Positions 1 through 8,281 of a stretch of 64,000 nucleotides of DNA are shown here, piece by piece (positions within the stretch are counted from its first letter, which is position 1; every line of letters begins with the position of its first letter). This stretch comes from a bacterium (GTDB lineage: Bacteria > Auribacterota > Tritonobacteria > UBA1439): positions 62,001 to 126,000 of the forward strand of contig JAQUPF010000005.1 of NCBI GenBank assembly GCA_028716845.1, given 5' to 3'. The notes beneath the pieces are model-generated. The model did not search any database, was not told where the DNA came from, and was given only the letters and a program-made list of their open reading frames with translations. The position numbers and the translations under genes were made by a program.

Positions 1-657
1 GATGCGGCCGAGCAGGGGGTCGTAGAACGAGAGCCGCTCCCCGCGGATCGGGTTGTCGGGGGTGAAGAACGGGATGAGGACGAAATCGGCGTTCGCCGCG
101 CCGCTGAAGGCGCTCACGCGGAGGGCGTCGGAGGGGCGCTTGAGGTACTCGTCGTCGCGGCCGACGAAGAACGAGACCCAGTCCTTCGGGAAGAGGTCGT
201 TGAGGAAGATGAGGTCGCCCGTCCCCCAGGTGAGGATCTGGCGGCCGGCCTTCACGTCGAGCCAGTGGAGCGGCGTGAACCGGGCGTTGAGCTCCCTGAA
301 CTCGACGCGGAAGCGCTCCTCGACGCCGTCGCCGACGAAATCCGTCTTTACGGCGAGGGCGGTCCCGTAATCGGGGAGGAAGGCGGGATGCTCGGGCCGG
401 TAGGTGGTCTGGAGCTGGACGCGCCCCTCCATCAGGTTGAAGGAGTGGTTCCGGATGAGGCGGTTCCTGTCGGGGAGCCAGCCGAGGGCGCCCTCGCTGA
501 AGCCGTGGATCTCGAACGGGATGAGGCGACGGGCCTCCTCCACCCCATCCCGCGCGCGTTCGAGCGCCGGACGGGGCGCCTGTTCGGGCGGGTCGGCGGC
601 GGCCGGGACCGCCGCCGCGGCCGCGCAGAGGGCGACGAGGGGGAGCGCGCCTCTCAT
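1..657 (-). CDS. Outer-membrane beta-barrel-like protein, N-terminal part (cut by window edge)
   Basis: Only the first 219 codons are inside the window; the gene runs off the left edge. It starts at ATG 657 and encodes an Ala/Leu-rich signal peptide (residues 1 to about 21) followed by a mature region rich in aromatic residues and alternating hydrophobic positions, as in porins (for example GRQILTWGTGD and DLIFLNDLFPKDWVSFF). It lies 23 bases after a LolA-like gene and an RND exporter on the same strand. From family knowledge, such three-gene sets usually pair an inner-membrane RND pump with a periplasmic carrier and a DUF1302/alginate-export-type barrel. The barrel assignment is inferred from composition and context, because the C-terminal half is not visible. 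Confidence 0.6.
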   Translation of the reverse strand, partial: MRGALPLVALCAAAAAVPAAADPPEQAPRPALERARDGVEEARRLIPFEIHGFSEGALGWLPDRNRLIRNHSFNLMEGRVQLQTTYRPEHPAFLPDYGTALAVKTDFVGDGVEERFRVEFRELNARFTPLHWLDVKAGRQILTWGTGDLIFLNDLFPKDWVSFFVGRDDEYLKRPSDALRVSAFSGAANADFVLIPFFTPDNPIRGERLSFYDPLLGRI

Positions 658-680
658 CGGGCGCGTCGCGTACCGCGGCC

Positions 681-1475
681 CTACTTCAGCCATTTCGTCG
701 GGGCGCGGCGGAGGTACCGCTCGGTGAAGATGTCGTCGGGGAGGCCGACGCCGTACGCCACGTCGCTGAAGACCGAGACGGTGTGCCCGCCGCTCTCGAG
801 GTTGTTCGCCTTCGAGCGGACGACGGTCGGGTGGCCCCCGATCTCCCGCACCTCGAGCGCCTCGACGACCCGGTACTTCTTCCCGGCCCGGTCGAAGTAC
901 TCCGCCCGCATCGGCATGAAGGTCGCCCGGTCGATCCAGACGTCGTAGCGGGCGAACTCGACGCCCCGCGGCTCCCTCGGCGTGCTCCGGATGACGTACG
1001 CCTCCCCCTCCGTCCGCAGGAGCTCGTGGACGTCCTCCTCGGGGCCGCGGCCCGAGACGTCCTCGTACAGGAAGTCGCTGCCGACGAAGCTCGTGCGCTT
1101 GTCACCCGCCGCGATGCGCTTGACGAGGTCGAGCGCCGGCTGGTACAGCCACCGGTCGTCGTCGCGCCCGACGTGCTTCCAGACGAGGTAGGCCATCCCC
1201 CGCACGTCGGCCGGCCGCTGGAAGTGGACGTAGAACTTCTGATCGCCCCCCTCGGCGACGTTCCGCCGGAGGATGGTCATCCGCCGCTCGCGGGTCCTCC
1301 CCCGGCCGTCGGTGATCGTCATCTCGACCTGGGCGCGCCCGTCCGCCCCGGCGTAGTACGCGACGAGGTTCGCGCGGTTGACGATCTCCTCGGCCGTCGG
1401 CGCCTTCTCCTCCCCGCGCGCGCCCGCGGCGGACGCCGCGAGGATGCACAGTGCCGCAGCAGCTGTCCTCATCAT
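681..1475 (-). CDS. Outer-membrane lipoprotein-sorting (LolA-like) protein
   Basis: A 264-residue secreted protein. It has a signal peptide (about residues 1-22, MMRTAAAALCILAASAAGA) and then the typical start of the LolA-like family that accompanies MMPL/RND pumps: 'PTAEEIVNRANLVAYY', a GRTRERRMTILRR strand pair, and WLYQPALDLVKRIAAGDKR followed by FVGSDFLYEDV. These proteins are thought to carry a lipid or lipoprotein across the periplasm. The start is ATG 1475, which overlaps the stop of the RND gene as ATGA and follows a GGAGGGAGGG ribosome-binding site, so translation is probably coupled. Substrate is unknown. Confidence 0.8.
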   Translation of the reverse strand: MMRTAAAALCILAASAAGARGEEKAPTAEEIVNRANLVAYYAGADGRAQVEMTITDGRGRTRERRMTILRRNVAEGGDQKFYVHFQRPADVRGMAYLVWKHVGRDDDRWLYQPALDLVKRIAAGDKRTSFVGSDFLYEDVSGRGPEEDVHELLRTEGEAYVIRSTPREPRGVEFARYDVWIDRATFMPMRAEYFDRAGKKYRVVEALEVREIGGHPTVVRSKANNLESGGHTVSVFSDVAYGVGLPDDIFTERYLRRAPTKWLK

Positions 1476-4291
1476 TTCGACCCTCCCTCCGGTTTGCCGA
1501 GCTCCTCGAGACAGGCCCGCCGGCGCGCGAGGCGGTTGCAGGCGAGCATCGCCCCCACGACGAGCCCGCCCGCGGCGAGCGTCGTCCCCCCCCATCCCGT
1601 GAGGCGGTACTGGTGGAGGACGAACGCCGTGCCGGCCGTCGCGGCGAGGCCGACGGCGAGGCAGGCCGCGCAGCTGCACGCCGCCGCGGGCGCCCGGGGC
1701 GCGAAGAGCCGCCGGCGGAGCGCCGTCATGAGCGCCGGCAGGATGACGAGCGTCCCCGCCCCCGACACGACCATGATGGCCGCCATGAAGAAGCCGACCG
1801 TCCGGTACGGCACGAGCGGGGCGAGGAGGAGCGGCGTGAACCCCACGGCGATGACGATGACGTTCCTCGATATCGCGCGGGCCGGCTCCCCCGCCATCTC
1901 CATCGCGGCGGCGCGCCACTCCCCCGTCCGCGCGACGCACTCCCGCGCGCGCTGGAGGTAATGGATGGCGAAGTCCACGGACAGCCCCAGCGTGAGCGAG
2001 GAGAGCACCGCGACCGGCATGTCGTAGTCCTTCCCCGAGATCCCGATGAGGGCGTAGATGAACGTGATCGTCACGCTCAGCGGTACCATGCACAGGATCC
2101 CCCAGAGGAAGGAGCGGAAGAGGAAGGCCATCATGAGGAAGACGACGAGGAAGCTGCCGAGGAGCGAGCCCAGCATCCCGCTCACCATCCGGTCCTGCCA
2201 GACGACGTTCACCCAGGTGAGCCCCGCCCACCGGCTGATGAGCGGCAGCGGCGGCGGGGCGCCGGCCATGTGCCGCTCGACCGCCCGGGCGACCGCCTCC
2301 ATGTCCCGGTTGTCGCCGCTCCTGAGCTGCATCCAGACGTTCGCCCTCCCGTACCCGGGGGTGACGAGCTTCCAGAGGTCCTCCGGGTCGTGGCCGCTCT
2401 GCGCCTGGATGTAGCACTCGGCGACCATCCGGGCGGTGTCGGGGATCCGGAAGTCGGCCGCGGTGCCGCTCCGGAGCTCCCGGTGGACGTGCGCCACGAG
2501 CGTGGCGGCGGAGTTCGATTTCCCGACGAGGCGGTCCCAGGCCACCGCCCGCTCGAGCCCCTCCATGTACCGCAGCACCTCCGGCCGCTTGAAGAGGTCC
2601 GCGCGCGCCCGCTCCTCCGACAGCAGGCCGAGGAGCGCCTCCCAGCGCGGGGCCTCCTCGTCGGGCGCCTCCGCCGCTCGGTCGGCGCACCAGTCGTCGA
2701 CCGCGGCCACGAGCTCCGCCTCCGTCCGCGCCGAGGCCGCCCGCTCCCGGATGAGCGCCCCGAGCTCCCCGGCCGCCGCGCCGAGGGGGGCGGCCGCCGG
2801 CGCGAGCCGCGCCGCGAGGCCGTCCGGGTCGGGGGCGGCGGGCGAGGCCGGGTCGAGGACGAGGTACGCCATGTAGGTCCCCGCGAAATGCTCGTTGAGG
2901 ACCCGGTCGGCGACGCGGATCGGGTGCGACGGCACGAACCACTTCGTGGGGTTGTCGTTGACCCGGATCCTGCTGATCCCCCACGCGGAGACGGCGATGA
3001 CGGCGACGGTCGCCGCGATGATCATCCTCGATCGGCCGACGGCGAACCGGCCGAGGGCGGCGAGCGGGGCCGCCATGATCCCCGCCCCCTCCCCCGCCCC
3101 GGCGCCGAAGGCGTCGAGCCGCCGTTTCGGGATGAAGGTGGTGTACGCCGGGATGAAGGTGACCGTGAGGGCCCAGGCGATCATCACCCCCGCGCCGACG
3201 AAGACGCCGTACGTCTGGACGGGGGGGATGGGGGTGAGGGCGAGGGAGGCGAAGCCGGCGAAGGTCGTGAGCGAGGTGTAGAGCATCGGCGTGAACAGCT
3301 CCTCCATGGCGGAGATGACGGCCGCCCGCGGGTCGCCGATCCGCCGGTAGCGCTCGAAGAAGCCGCTCAGGATGTGCACCGAGTCCACGACCGATATGGG
3401 CATGAGGAAGATCGGGATCATGGAGCTCATGATGTGGACGGTGTGGCCGAGGCCGACGAGGAGCCCCATCGTGCAGACGACCGCGAGCGCCGCCACGATC
3501 ATCGGCGAGAGGACGAGGACGAACTTCCGGAAGAAGAGGAGCATGAGGAGGAGGATGACCGCCATGGCGAGGGGGGCGGAGACCGCCATCTGCCTGAACA
3601 TCTCCACGCCGAAGGTGTCCTCGGCGACCGGCAGCCCCGTGATCCCGAAGGCGTCGCCGTCCGTGCGGCGGCCGTCCATCTCCCGCATCCCGAGCCGCGC
3701 CGCCTCCGCGCGGAGGAGCCCCGCGACCCGGTGGCTGAACCGCTTCTCCCGGATCGGGACGTAGAGGCAGAGCGCCTTCCCGTCCTCCGACAGGAGCGTG
3801 CCGTCGAGCATCGGGTGGTTGCGCGCCTTCCGCCGGACCTCGCGCGCCCCCTCCCGGTCGGCGGGCGGCTCCGCCATGAGGCGCTCGAAGCGGAGGACCC
3901 CCGGCCCCGCCTGCTCGATGTTGTCGACCTCGGAGGGGGCGATGACGTCGCCGGGGATGACGCCGTCGAGCCCCTTCGCGAATTCGGTGAGCCTGAGGAC
4001 GCGGGAGAGGGTCGCGGGGTTGAAGACGCCGTCGGGGTCCTCCTCGTTCACGACGCCGACGACGATCATGTCGTGGAGGGAGAATTCCTCCTTCGTCCCG
4101 TCGTGGAAGCGGCGGACCTCCTCGGTCGGGGCGAGCATGTTCTCCGGGTCGGTGTCGACGATCTCCCACCCCGATCGCGCGCCGGTCGTGACGCCGAGCG
4201 CGGCGCAGCCGGCGGCGGCCGCGAGCGTCAGGGCGACCACGAGCCGCGGATGGTCGACGGAGAACCGGATGATGCCTGCCTGCAAGCCCAT
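1472..4291 (-). CDS. MMPL/RND-family inner-membrane exporter
   Basis: A 939-residue RND-superfamily permease with two similar halves. Each half has one N-terminal helix, a large periplasmic loop and a bundle of five helices. Family signatures are visible in both halves: 'TSLTTFAGFASLALT' (first bundle, residues about 310-325) and 'LSSLTLGLSVDFAIHYLQ' (second bundle, with the intramembrane Asp). The length and the lack of an adaptor (MFP) gene fit the MMPL/HpnN-like branch that moves hydrophobic molecules rather than tripartite drug pumps. It is followed by a coupled LolA-like gene and a porin-like gene, so the three probably form one lipid or lipoprotein export route to the outer membrane. 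The cargo cannot be read from sequence. Confidence 0.85.
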   Translation of the reverse strand: MGLQAGIIRFSVDHPRLVVALTLAAAAGCAALGVTTGARSGWEIVDTDPENMLAPTEEVRRFHDGTKEEFSLHDMIVVGVVNEEDPDGVFNPATLSRVLRLTEFAKGLDGVIPGDVIAPSEVDNIEQAGPGVLRFERLMAEPPADREGAREVRRKARNHPMLDGTLLSEDGKALCLYVPIREKRFSHRVAGLLRAEAARLGMREMDGRRTDGDAFGITGLPVAEDTFGVEMFRQMAVSAPLAMAVILLLMLLFFRKFVLVLSPMIVAALAVVCTMGLLVGLGHTVHIMSSMIPIFLMPISVVDSVHILSGFFERYRRIGDPRAAVISAMEELFTPMLYTSLTTFAGFASLALTPIPPVQTYGVFVGAGVMIAWALTVTFIPAYTTFIPKRRLDAFGAGAGEGAGIMAAPLAALGRFAVGRSRMIIAATVAVIAVSAWGISRIRVNDNPTKWFVPSHPIRVADRVLNEHFAGTYMAYLVLDPASPAAPDPDGLAARLAPAAAPLGAAAGELGALIRERAASARTEAELVAAVDDWCADRAAEAPDEEAPRWEALLGLLSEERARADLFKRPEVLRYMEGLERAVAWDRLVGKSNSAATLVAHVHRELRSGTAADFRIPDTARMVAECYIQAQSGHDPEDLWKLVTPGYGRANVWMQLRSGDNRDMEAVARAVERHMAGAPPPLPLISRWAGLTWVNVVWQDRMVSGMLGSLLGSFLVVFLMMAFLFRSFLWGILCMVPLSVTITFIYALIGISGKDYDMPVAVLSSLTLGLSVDFAIHYLQRARECVARTGEWRAAAMEMAGEPARAISRNVIVIAVGFTPLLLAPLVPYRTVGFFMAAIMVVSGAGTLVILPALMTALRRRLFAPRAPAAACSCAACLAVGLAATAGTAFVLHQYRLTGWGGTTLAAGGLVVGAMLACNRLARRRACLEELGKPEGGSK

Positions 4292-4342
4292 CGATCCCGA
4301 GGATGCGCGGGGAGGGGCGCCGCCCGCGCCCGGCGGGCCCTC

Positions 4343-4378
4343 ACCCCTCCGGGGAGAACTACCCCTCCGGGGAGAACT
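4343..4378. repeat. 18-bp tandem duplication covering the end of the rubredoxin gene and its stop codon
   Basis: The unit ACCCCTCCGGGGAGAACT occurs twice back to back. On the minus strand each copy encodes FSPEG followed by a stop (TAG, then TGA), so the last five codons and the stop have been copied. Each unit also contains CCCC-TCC-GGGG, a small hairpin. Confidence 0.9.
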
Positions 4379-5078
4379 GGTCCTTGCCGGCGCCGCAGAC
4401 CGGGCAGACCCAGCCGTCGGGGAGCTTGTCGAACGGGGTGCCGGCGGCGACGCCGTTGTCGGGGTCGCCCTCGGCGGGGTCGTAGACGTAGCCGCACACG
4501 TCGCAGATGTACTTCTTCATGGCGTCCTCCTCCCTCTTCTCCCTCGTCGACTCGATGGCCTTCGCCGGCATGTACGTCGGCGCGTACTTGGGCGTCTTCC
4601 CGCGGAGGTGCTCCCGGTAGTACGCGTAGGAGAGCGGCCTCCCCGCCTTCAGGGCGTGGGCGCTCGCCACGTCCGCGATGAAGACGGTGTGGGTGCCCGC
4701 GTCCACGCTCGAGACGACCTTCCCCTCGAACACCGCGAGGGCGTTCTCGGTGACGACCGGGCAGCCCGTCACGCCGGGCCGTCAGCAGGCCTTCGACAGC
4801 TTATCAATTTTCCTCCCCGAGTTGAACCCGAATATCCCGATGAACTTGAGCGGCGCCGTCTCGTCGAGGACGGAGACGGCGAACGCCCCGCTCCTGGTGA
4901 TGTACTCGTGGGTGAGATTCTCCTTGTGGATGCAGACGGAGATCCGCGGCGGCTCCGCCGTCACCTGCGAGACCGTGTTCGCGACGAGGCCGGTGAACCG
5001 CTCGCCGTCGCAGGAGGTGACGATGTAGAGGCCGTAGGTGATCTTGAAGAGCGCCGCGAGATCCAGGTCCCCGTCCAT
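4359..5078 (-). CDS. Flavin reductase-rubredoxin (high-molecular-weight rubredoxin) with an in-frame TGA
   Basis: Residues 1-98 (5078 to 4785) are the N-terminal part of a flavoredoxin-type FMN reductase ([49 protein letters not shown]). A TGA follows at 4784-4782, and the same frame then continues without a shift ([20 protein letters not shown]), through [12 protein letters not shown] to a C-terminal rubredoxin with two CxxCG knuckles ([20 protein letters not shown]). Family members read straight through this point, so the TGA is either recoded (selenocysteine would give an A-C-U motif), a nonsense mutation, or a sequence error. An ATG at 4520 with an ideal GGAGGACGCC site could also start a free 53-residue rubredoxin. 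Likely role: electron transfer to oxygen- or NO-reducing flavoproteins. The ribosome-binding site at 5078 is GGAAGGAGGG. Confidence 0.75.
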
Positions 5079-5251
5079 CCCCCCCCTCCTTCCCGGCCGT
5101 CGGCCGGCCGATGCGCCGCGTCACCGCGGATCTCCGCGGATAAGCGTCGGATCTTCACGGATTGTGCCTGAGGTGTATCAGTGAATACCCGTAATGCTCC
5201 GCGTCACTCCGTGGTACATTCGTCCTTCTTTCCCCCGTCCGGCGGCGGGCG

Positions 5252-6052
5252 CTAGCCGAGCGCCACGTCGAGCATCATCATCACGGTGAAGCCGAGCATC
5301 GTCCCCATCGTCGCGAAGTCGGTGTTCCCCCCCCGCTCGGCCTCCGGCACCACCTCCTCGACGACGACGAAGATCATCGCCCCGGCGGCGAAGGCGAGGG
5401 CGAACGGGAGGAGCGGGCGGGCGACCAGGACGAGGGCGGCGCCGGCGACGCCGGCGAGCGGCTCGACCGTGCCGGAGAGCTGGCCGTACCAGAAGCTCCT
5501 GAACCGCGAGACCCCCTCGCGGCGCAGCGGCATGGAGACCGCCGTCCCCTCGGGCAGGTTCTGGAGGCCGATGCCGATGGCGAGCGCGACCGCGCCGGCG
5601 AACGTCGCCGCCGGCATCCCCGCGGCGACCGCGCCGAAGGCGACGCCGACCGCGAGCCCCTCCGGGATGTTGTGGAGCGTGATGGCGAGTATGAGGAGCG
5701 TCGTCCGGCGCCAGGAGGTATGCACCCCCTCCGCCTCCGCGAGCGGAAAGCCGAGGTGGAGGTGGGGGAGGAAGGCGTCGGCGAGCCGGAGGCAGGCGCC
5801 GCCGAGGAGGAAGCCGACGGCGGGCGGGAACCACGACGGCCACCCCATCTCCGCGGACATCTCGATCGCGGGGGCGAGGAGCGACCAGTAGCTCGCCGCG
5901 ATCATCACCCCCGCGGCGAAGCCGAGCATCCCGTCGAGGAGGCGCCTGCTGAGCCGCCACGGGGCGAGCGCCGCGGCGGCCCCGATCGCCGTCATCCCCC
6001 AGGTGAAGAGCGTCGCGAGGAGGGCCTGGAGGACGGGGTGCCAGTTCCTCAT
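5252..6052 (-). CDS. ZIP-family metal transporter
   Basis: A 266-residue polytopic membrane protein with about eight helices. The two ZIP signature helices are visible: 'ITLHNIPEGLAVGVAFG' (helix IV, His/Asn/Pro/Glu metal site) and 'GIGLQNLPEGTAVSMPL' (helix V), plus VVVEEVVPEAERGGN near the end. The length fits the bacterial ZupT/GufA group, which imports Zn(II), Fe(II) or other divalent metals. Start ATG 6052 overlaps the upstream stop (ATGA), so the gene is probably translated together with the DUF2156 gene. The region 5079-5251 before the rubredoxin gene holds only a degenerate CGCGGAT-type repeat (about 5120-5225). Confidence 0.9.
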   Translation of the reverse strand: MRNWHPVLQALLATLFTWGMTAIGAAAALAPWRLSRRLLDGMLGFAAGVMIAASYWSLLAPAIEMSAEMGWPSWFPPAVGFLLGGACLRLADAFLPHLHLGFPLAEAEGVHTSWRRTTLLILAITLHNIPEGLAVGVAFGAVAAGMPAATFAGAVALAIGIGLQNLPEGTAVSMPLRREGVSRFRSFWYGQLSGTVEPLAGVAGAALVLVARPLLPFALAFAAGAMIFVVVEEVVPEAERGGNTDFATMGTMLGFTVMMMLDVALG

Positions 6053-6963
6053 GCCCCGCTCCCCTCCCCGGCCCGCCGGCGGAGGCGGTAGGTCCGCACG
6101 GTGAAGGCCGGGCAGTAGGACAGCTTCGCCCGCCGAAGCCGCTCGATGCCGAGGTCCTGCTCCCGGTCGATGTACGCGTACCGGTCCGCGAGGAGGCGCG
6201 CCGTCTCCCAGTTGACGGCCTGCGAGGATCCCTTCAGCGCCGGGTCGTACTTCTCGAAGTGGACGACCGCCGTGTCCCGGTTCAACTCGCCGAAGATCGA
6301 GAAGCCGGCGAGGCGGCCGCCCGTCTCGAGGACGATCCCCCGGAGGTCGAGCGCCTCGAAGGCGTCGAAGGCGCGCTTCAGGGCGGAGGTCTCGTGCTCG
6401 AAGCCGATCTCCTCGCAGATCCGCTCCTCGCACCATTTCTCCGCGAGGGCGAAGCACTCGGCCGCCCGCGACCGCTCCATCGGGGCGCACCGGTAGCCGG
6501 GGTTGTTCCGGCGGAACTGGGAGAGGAGGTTCTTCTTCCGGTGGAGCCGCCTCCCCTTCAGCTCCACGAGCGCCTTCGAGGAGTAGACGTAGTCGGCGTT
6601 CGCCGGGTCCTCATCCGCCGCGAAGGAATCCGCGAGGGCGGGCGTCCCCTCGACGTAGGCCGCCTCCACGAGGACGTAGCCGCCGCTCCTCCCCTCCGCG
6701 ACGAGGACGTCCGAGTATGCCGCCAGCTCCGCGGGCGACGGCGTCGGCCCGAGCGGCATGTAGAGCACGTCGTCCCTCCCGCTGTAGACGAGGATCCGAT
6801 CCCCGTCCCGCCGCCAGCGGAGATCGTAGATCCCGCCCCAGATGTAGAGGTTCGTGAAGGTGTAGTCGCAGGAGGGCTTCCCCGCCGCCGCGAGCGCGGG
6901 GGCGAGGGCGTCCCGGTCGGCGAGCCGCACCTCCCGGAAGCGGTCGAGGAAGGCCCCGCTCAC
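6049..6963 (-). CDS. DUF2156 (phosphatidylglycerol lysyltransferase C-terminal-like) protein
   Basis: A 304-residue soluble protein with a double-GNAT fold of the DUF2156 family. The conserved opening is present: FLDRFREVRLADRD, then CDYTFTNLYIWGGIYDLRW; later features are RKKNLLSQFRR, GFSIFGELN and a C-terminal AYIDREQDLGIERLRRAK with AKLSYCPAFTVR. Relatives of this domain transfer an aminoacyl group from tRNA to lipids or have unknown acyltransfer roles. The start chosen is GTG 6963 (GTGA overlap with the GNAT gene stop); ATG 6993 is the alternative. Operon with the GNAT gene upstream and the ZIP transporter downstream, both by overlap. Confidence 0.8.
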   Translation of the reverse strand: MSGAFLDRFREVRLADRDALAPALAAAGKPSCDYTFTNLYIWGGIYDLRWRRDGDRILVYSGRDDVLYMPLGPTPSPAELAAYSDVLVAEGRSGGYVLVEAAYVEGTPALADSFAADEDPANADYVYSSKALVELKGRRLHRKKNLLSQFRRNNPGYRCAPMERSRAAECFALAEKWCEERICEEIGFEHETSALKRAFDAFEALDLRGIVLETGGRLAGFSIFGELNRDTAVVHFEKYDPALKGSSQAVNWETARLLADRYAYIDREQDLGIERLRRAKLSYCPAFTVRTYRLRRRAGEGSGA

Positions 6964-7388
6964 CGCCGTTCCCGCCAGACCATCGGCGTGCATCGTTTCA
7001 GCTCCCTGAAGCCGAGCCCGTGGTAGAAGCGGCCGTGCCCCGGCTCGGCGATGAGGCCGATCCACTCGATCCCGCGCCCGCGCAGGACGTCGAGGAGCTT
7101 CAGGATGATCGCCCGCCCGATCCCCCGGCCCCTCCAGGCGGGCAGGACCGTGACGTCCTGGAGGTACGCGTCGCCCGCCCCGTCCGAGATCGCCCGCCCC
7201 ATCCCCACCATCCGGCGCCCCCGGAAGGCGCCGACGAAGCAGAGCGAGCCGCGGACCATCGCCCCGATGCGGGCGGGGCTCGACGAGTACTCTTCCCGCC
7301 ACCAGCCCGCCGCCCGGTAGAGGCGGACGACCTCGTCGGCGCGGACCCTCCTCGCGACGCGCACCCGCACGACCCTCTTCGGCCGCAC
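6960..7388 (-). CDS. GNAT-family N-acetyltransferase
   Basis: A 142-residue single-domain GNAT. The acetyl-CoA pyrophosphate-binding loop is clear (VLPAWRGRGIGRAIILKLL, matching R/Q-x-x-G-x-G/A), with motif B near FYHGLGFRELKR. The start is GTG 7388 behind a strong GGGGAGGGGAA ribosome-binding site. Its stop overlaps the start of the DUF2156 gene. Substrate unknown. Confidence 0.85.
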   Translation of the reverse strand: MRPKRVVRVRVARRVRADEVVRLYRAAGWWREEYSSSPARIGAMVRGSLCFVGAFRGRRMVGMGRAISDGAGDAYLQDVTVLPAWRGRGIGRAIILKLLDVLRGRGIEWIGLIAEPGHGRFYHGLGFRELKRCTPMVWRERR

Positions 7389-7399
7389 GTTCCCCTCCC

Positions 7400-7636
7400 C
7401 TAGAGGCCGAGCGCCGCGGTGATCCGCTCCCGGTCGAAGCCGACGACGATCTCCCCGCCGATGTCGAGGACGGGGACGCCCATCTGGCCCGACTTCTTCA
7501 CCATCTCATCCGCCCGCGCCCGGTCCGCCGACACGTCCACGTCCTCGAAGGCGACGCCCTTCTCCTTCAGGAACCCCTTCGCCTTGACGCAGTAGGGGCA
7601 CGTCGGCGTGCTGTACACCACCACGCGCTTCTCCAT
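7400..7636 (-). CDS. Glutaredoxin-like protein (CPYC)
   Basis: A 78-residue protein of normal glutaredoxin/NrdH length. The active site CPYC is at residues 13-16 (STPTCPYCVKAKGFL), the cis-Pro loop is MGVPVLDI, and the C-terminal GFDRERI matches the glutathione/substrate-binding end of the family. Start ATG 7636 follows a GGAGGA site. It lies between an FMN-binding redox gene and a GNAT gene on the same strand. Likely a dithiol reductant for a reductase or for disulfide repair. Confidence 0.9.
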   Translation of the reverse strand: MEKRVVVYSTPTCPYCVKAKGFLKEKGVAFEDVDVSADRARADEMVKKSGQMGVPVLDIGGEIVVGFDRERITAALGL

Positions 7637-7651
7637 GGCATCCTCCTCTCC

Positions 7652-8281
7652 TCATGTCGCCGGGGCGGCCGGGCGGCCCCTGGATGCGCCGCCGGCGAGC
7701 CGGCGCCCGATCTCGCGCGCCCGCCGGAGCGCCTCCGGCCTCCCGCGCACCGCGCCCTTCGCCTCGAGCCCGCCGCAGAACAGCTCCTCCACGCATCGCG
7801 CCCGCACCGTCGCGCAGAAATGGCGGACGACCGCCCGGGCGTTCTCGAAGAAGTCGCGCCGCTCCGAGGCGGCGACGCAGATGAAGGCGCAGGCCCGCTC
7901 CCGGTCGTACGGCTCCCGCCCCCGCCGGTGGCGGGCGATCCAGGCGCACTGGAACCGGTCCACCAGGATCTTCAGCTGGGCGCTCACGCTGCCGAAGAAG
8001 ACGGGGGTGGCCACGACGATGGCGTCCGCCGCGGCGACCTTCGCGTACACCTCCCGCATGTCGTCCCTGATCCGGCAGGTGCCGTCGCTCCTCGTCCGGT
8101 CGCACTCCTGGCACGGGGCGATCCGGAGGGCGTTGGCGACGATCTTTTCGGCGCGGGCGCCCGCCGCGCGCGCCCCCCGGAGCGCCTCCTCCAGGAGCAG
8201 GTCGGTGTTCCCGCCCGCGCGCGGGCTCCCGCTGATCCCCAGGATGAAGATCGGCTCCCGCCGCTCCGGGGACCGCGTCAC
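7652..8281 (-). CDS. NAD(P)H-dependent FMN reductase / flavodoxin-family protein
   Basis: A 209-residue protein of the iron-sulfur-flavoprotein/FMN reductase group. The phosphate-binding loop is at the N-terminus (ILGISGSPRAGGNTDLLL) and the typical ADAIVVATPVFFGSVSAQLKILVDR segment follows at about residue 85. It has a shortened cysteine cluster (CQECDRTRSDGTCRI, C-x2-C-x8-C), the place where Isf proteins bind a [4Fe-4S] cluster with four Cys; here only three are in the motif, so cluster binding is doubtful. Start GTG 8281 overlaps the previous stop (GTGA). Confidence 0.8.
   Translation of the reverse strand: MTRSPERREPIFILGISGSPRAGGNTDLLLEEALRGARAAGARAEKIVANALRIAPCQECDRTRSDGTCRIRDDMREVYAKVAAADAIVVATPVFFGSVSAQLKILVDRFQCAWIARHRRGREPYDRERACAFICVAASERRDFFENARAVVRHFCATVRARCVEELFCGGLEAKGAVRGRPEALRRAREIGRRLAGGASRGRPAAPAT

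Noticed and set aside
1451-4681. A plus-strand open frame of 1076 codons over the RND exporter
   Set aside because: It is the antisense shadow of the RND and LolA-like genes; GC-rich codons leave long open frames on the other strand. It has no signal, motif or ribosome-binding site.
4740-4784. SECIS hairpin after the TGA of the flavin reductase
   Set aside because: A stem is possible and its loop distance fits, but the loop lacks a G in the first two positions and such stems are expected by chance at this GC content, so it was not listed as a feature.
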